Positions 5,231-6,379 of a stretch of DNA of 6,379 bases are shown here, piece by piece. The translations under genes and the position numbers were made by a program. Numbering within the stretch: position 1 is the first letter of the stretch; every line of letters starts with the position of its first letter. This DNA is from Bdellovibrionota bacterium (lineage in GTDB: Bacteria; Bdellovibrionota; Bacteriovoracia; Bacteriovoracales; Bacteriovoracaceae), in assembly GCA_030836365.1 (NCBI GenBank), contig JAURQB010000221.1:1-6379 (forward strand), given 5' to 3'. The notes below the pieces were generated by a model, which searched no databases, was not told the origin of the DNA, and saw only the letters and a program-made list of their open reading frames with translations.

Positions 5231-6379
5231 TCAATCTCTATATTGTGTAAACCTAATTGGGGGTACGTCATATTGTATACTCAAATTAGGGTGTTCAGGA
5301 CATAAGACAAACTCATTTTCATCGCCCGTTAATTCAAAAGTAATTGAAACAACATTATTATAACTATTAAAACTTTCACTAATTGTTGTATTTAATATAT
5401 CGATAAAATCAGTATTATCTGTATTAATAAAAGAATTATTAGACCTGGCAAGCACATCTTCAGCAATTCTATATTCTCCACATGCGGAATAACTATGATT
5501 ATACGGATAGAGGACTAGGTCTTGAACTGTTGTCTTGTTGGGAACATAACCCGCCATCCGAATAGTAATTTCACCACAATCAGTGTGGTACTCCATTGGA
5601 GTATTATCATAATCTTTATTGTCATACGTATCAGTGGAGAGAATCTTAACATTGCCATTTAGGAGATCAGTGTTGGCGCAACTTGGATTTGATAATAGGG
5701 AAAATTCGCCCGAGTTCACCCACTCCGTTTCATCGTATTGATCTGGCTTCTCTTGCGACTTCAAAGACAAGTTGACACATAACTCATCTCCAAATGGATT
5801 TGTTAATTTAAATGATCCCCTTTTTGAGTCTAAAACATCAGACAAATTATCTTCACCATTGGCAATTATATTGTCATTAAGTTCTTCTAGACCTTTATCA
5901 TTTTTCAACTGATTTGGGTCATAAGTACTTTTATGACCGATAGAGAAGTGCCCATTCCCTTCAAACATAGTCATTACTTCATCTGCTTTAAAAGAAATTT
6001 CATTATTTTGGACGCAACCACGTGAGTTATATATTTGAAAATTCCATAGAACTGATGACTCTTCCTTAAGTGCATTAAAATATTGATTAAACATATTAAT
6101 ATTATCTAAAAATAGTCCATTATTCACAGATATCTCTAAATGAGACTGAACATTTGATGGGTCTATAATAAGATGTGGTATTGCTGTGTTATCAAACCCA
6201 TTATCTGGAGTAGTACTCGACGTAAATAGATTTGTCTTATCATTAAAAACGAAATGATGGTTGGCCTCGGAATCTTCTTGAAAATATTGAGGTAGAAATC
6301 GTATTTGGTCCTCTTCAAAAAAAAGGTTATCTATATTTATACAATTACTAAGCTGGCCAACTGAATCTTGAATTTTAAA
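5231..6379 (-). CDS. Asn-rich protein of unknown family, 3' part; start lies beyond the right edge
   Basis: I do not recognise this protein. The frame stays open on the minus strand from the last base of the window to TGA at 5231-5233, giving 382 visible residues, so the GTG at 6125-6127 is an internal codon and the gene starts outside the window. The 84 residues upstream of that GTG (such as NLFFEEDQIRFLPQYF and HLIIDPSNVQSHLEIS) match the rest in style. Asn makes up about 12% (47 of 382), with many Asp, Ser and Thr. Seven Cys fall at visible positions 13, 122, 201, 234, 268, 300 and 360. Alternating hydrophobic stretches such as VVSITFEL and DLVLYPY suggest beta strands, and no membrane segment is visible. 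The composition suggests a secreted or surface beta-rich protein, but the signal peptide region is off the window. It is more AT-rich by eye than its neighbours, which could mean acquisition or a fast-evolving surface gene. It converges on the acyl-CoA dehydrogenase gene. Confidence 0.75.
   Translation of the reverse strand, partial: FKIQDSVGQLSNCINIDNLFFEEDQIRFLPQYFQEDSEANHHFVFNDKTNLFTSSTTPDNGFDNTAIPHLIIDPSNVQSHLEISVNNGLFLDNINMFNQYFNALKEESSVLWNFQIYNSRGCVQNNEISFKADEVMTMFEGNGHFSIGHKSTYDPNQLKNDKGLEELNDNIIANGEDNLSDVLDSKRGSFKLTNPFGDELCVNLSLKSQEKPDQYDETEWVNSGEFSLLSNPSCANTDLLNGNVKILSTDTYDNKDYDNTPMEYHTDCGEITIRMAGYVPNKTTVQDLVLYPYNHSYSACGEYRIAEDVLARSNNSFINTDNTDFIDILNTTISESFNSYNNVVSITFELTGDENEFVLCPEHPNLSIQYDVPPIRFTQYRD

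Noticed and set aside
1..6379. Search for mobile elements, CRISPR arrays, tRNA or rRNA genes and toxin-antitoxin pairs
   Set aside because: No transposase, terminal inverted repeats, regularly spaced repeats, cloverleaf-like sequence or paired small genes were visible on either strand.

Overview
The window reads as an ordinary chromosomal stretch from a moderately AT-rich Gram-negative-type bacterium. Two proteins start with signal-peptide-like sequences and the genes are mostly separate transcription units. The mix of genes (ATP-type PEP carboxykinase, a secreted polysaccharide deacetylase, a long two-part acyl-CoA dehydrogenase, and secreted proteins with no recognisable family) would fit a Bdellovibrio/Bacteriovorax-like lineage. 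That is a guess from style of sequence; no rRNA or other taxonomic marker is present.

Layout, left to right. Bases 1-391 hold the 3' end of pckA (gluconeogenic PEP carboxykinase), closed by a strong intrinsic terminator (418-448). A separate promoter and gene follow: a secreted NodB-type polysaccharide deacetylase (513-1418) with all five catalytic motifs visible. After a 100-base gap comes a 593-residue secreted protein of unknown family (1519-3300). It is cysteine-paired, helical and charged, and its signal peptide carries an in-frame 24-bp tandem duplication. Its GTG start has no good ribosome binding site but overlaps the stop of a tiny upstream ORF. A 129-base gap holds an extended -10 promoter and a strong ribosome binding site for a 590-residue acyl-CoA dehydrogenase (3430-5202) of the long, DmdC-like subfamily. 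The last gene, on the minus strand and convergent, is an AT-rich, Asn-rich protein of unknown family. Its frame is open from 5231 to the right edge, so it is a 3' fragment of a longer gene whose start lies outside the window.

The genes do not form one pathway. pckA (gluconeogenesis from C4 acids) and the acyl-CoA dehydrogenase (acyl-CoA oxidation) both suit growth on amino acids and lipids. The deacetylase and the two unknown proteins point to the cell envelope or exterior. No mobile element, CRISPR array, tRNA or rRNA was seen. The most notable items are the duplicated signal peptide with its GTGA overlap, and the two unassigned proteins.
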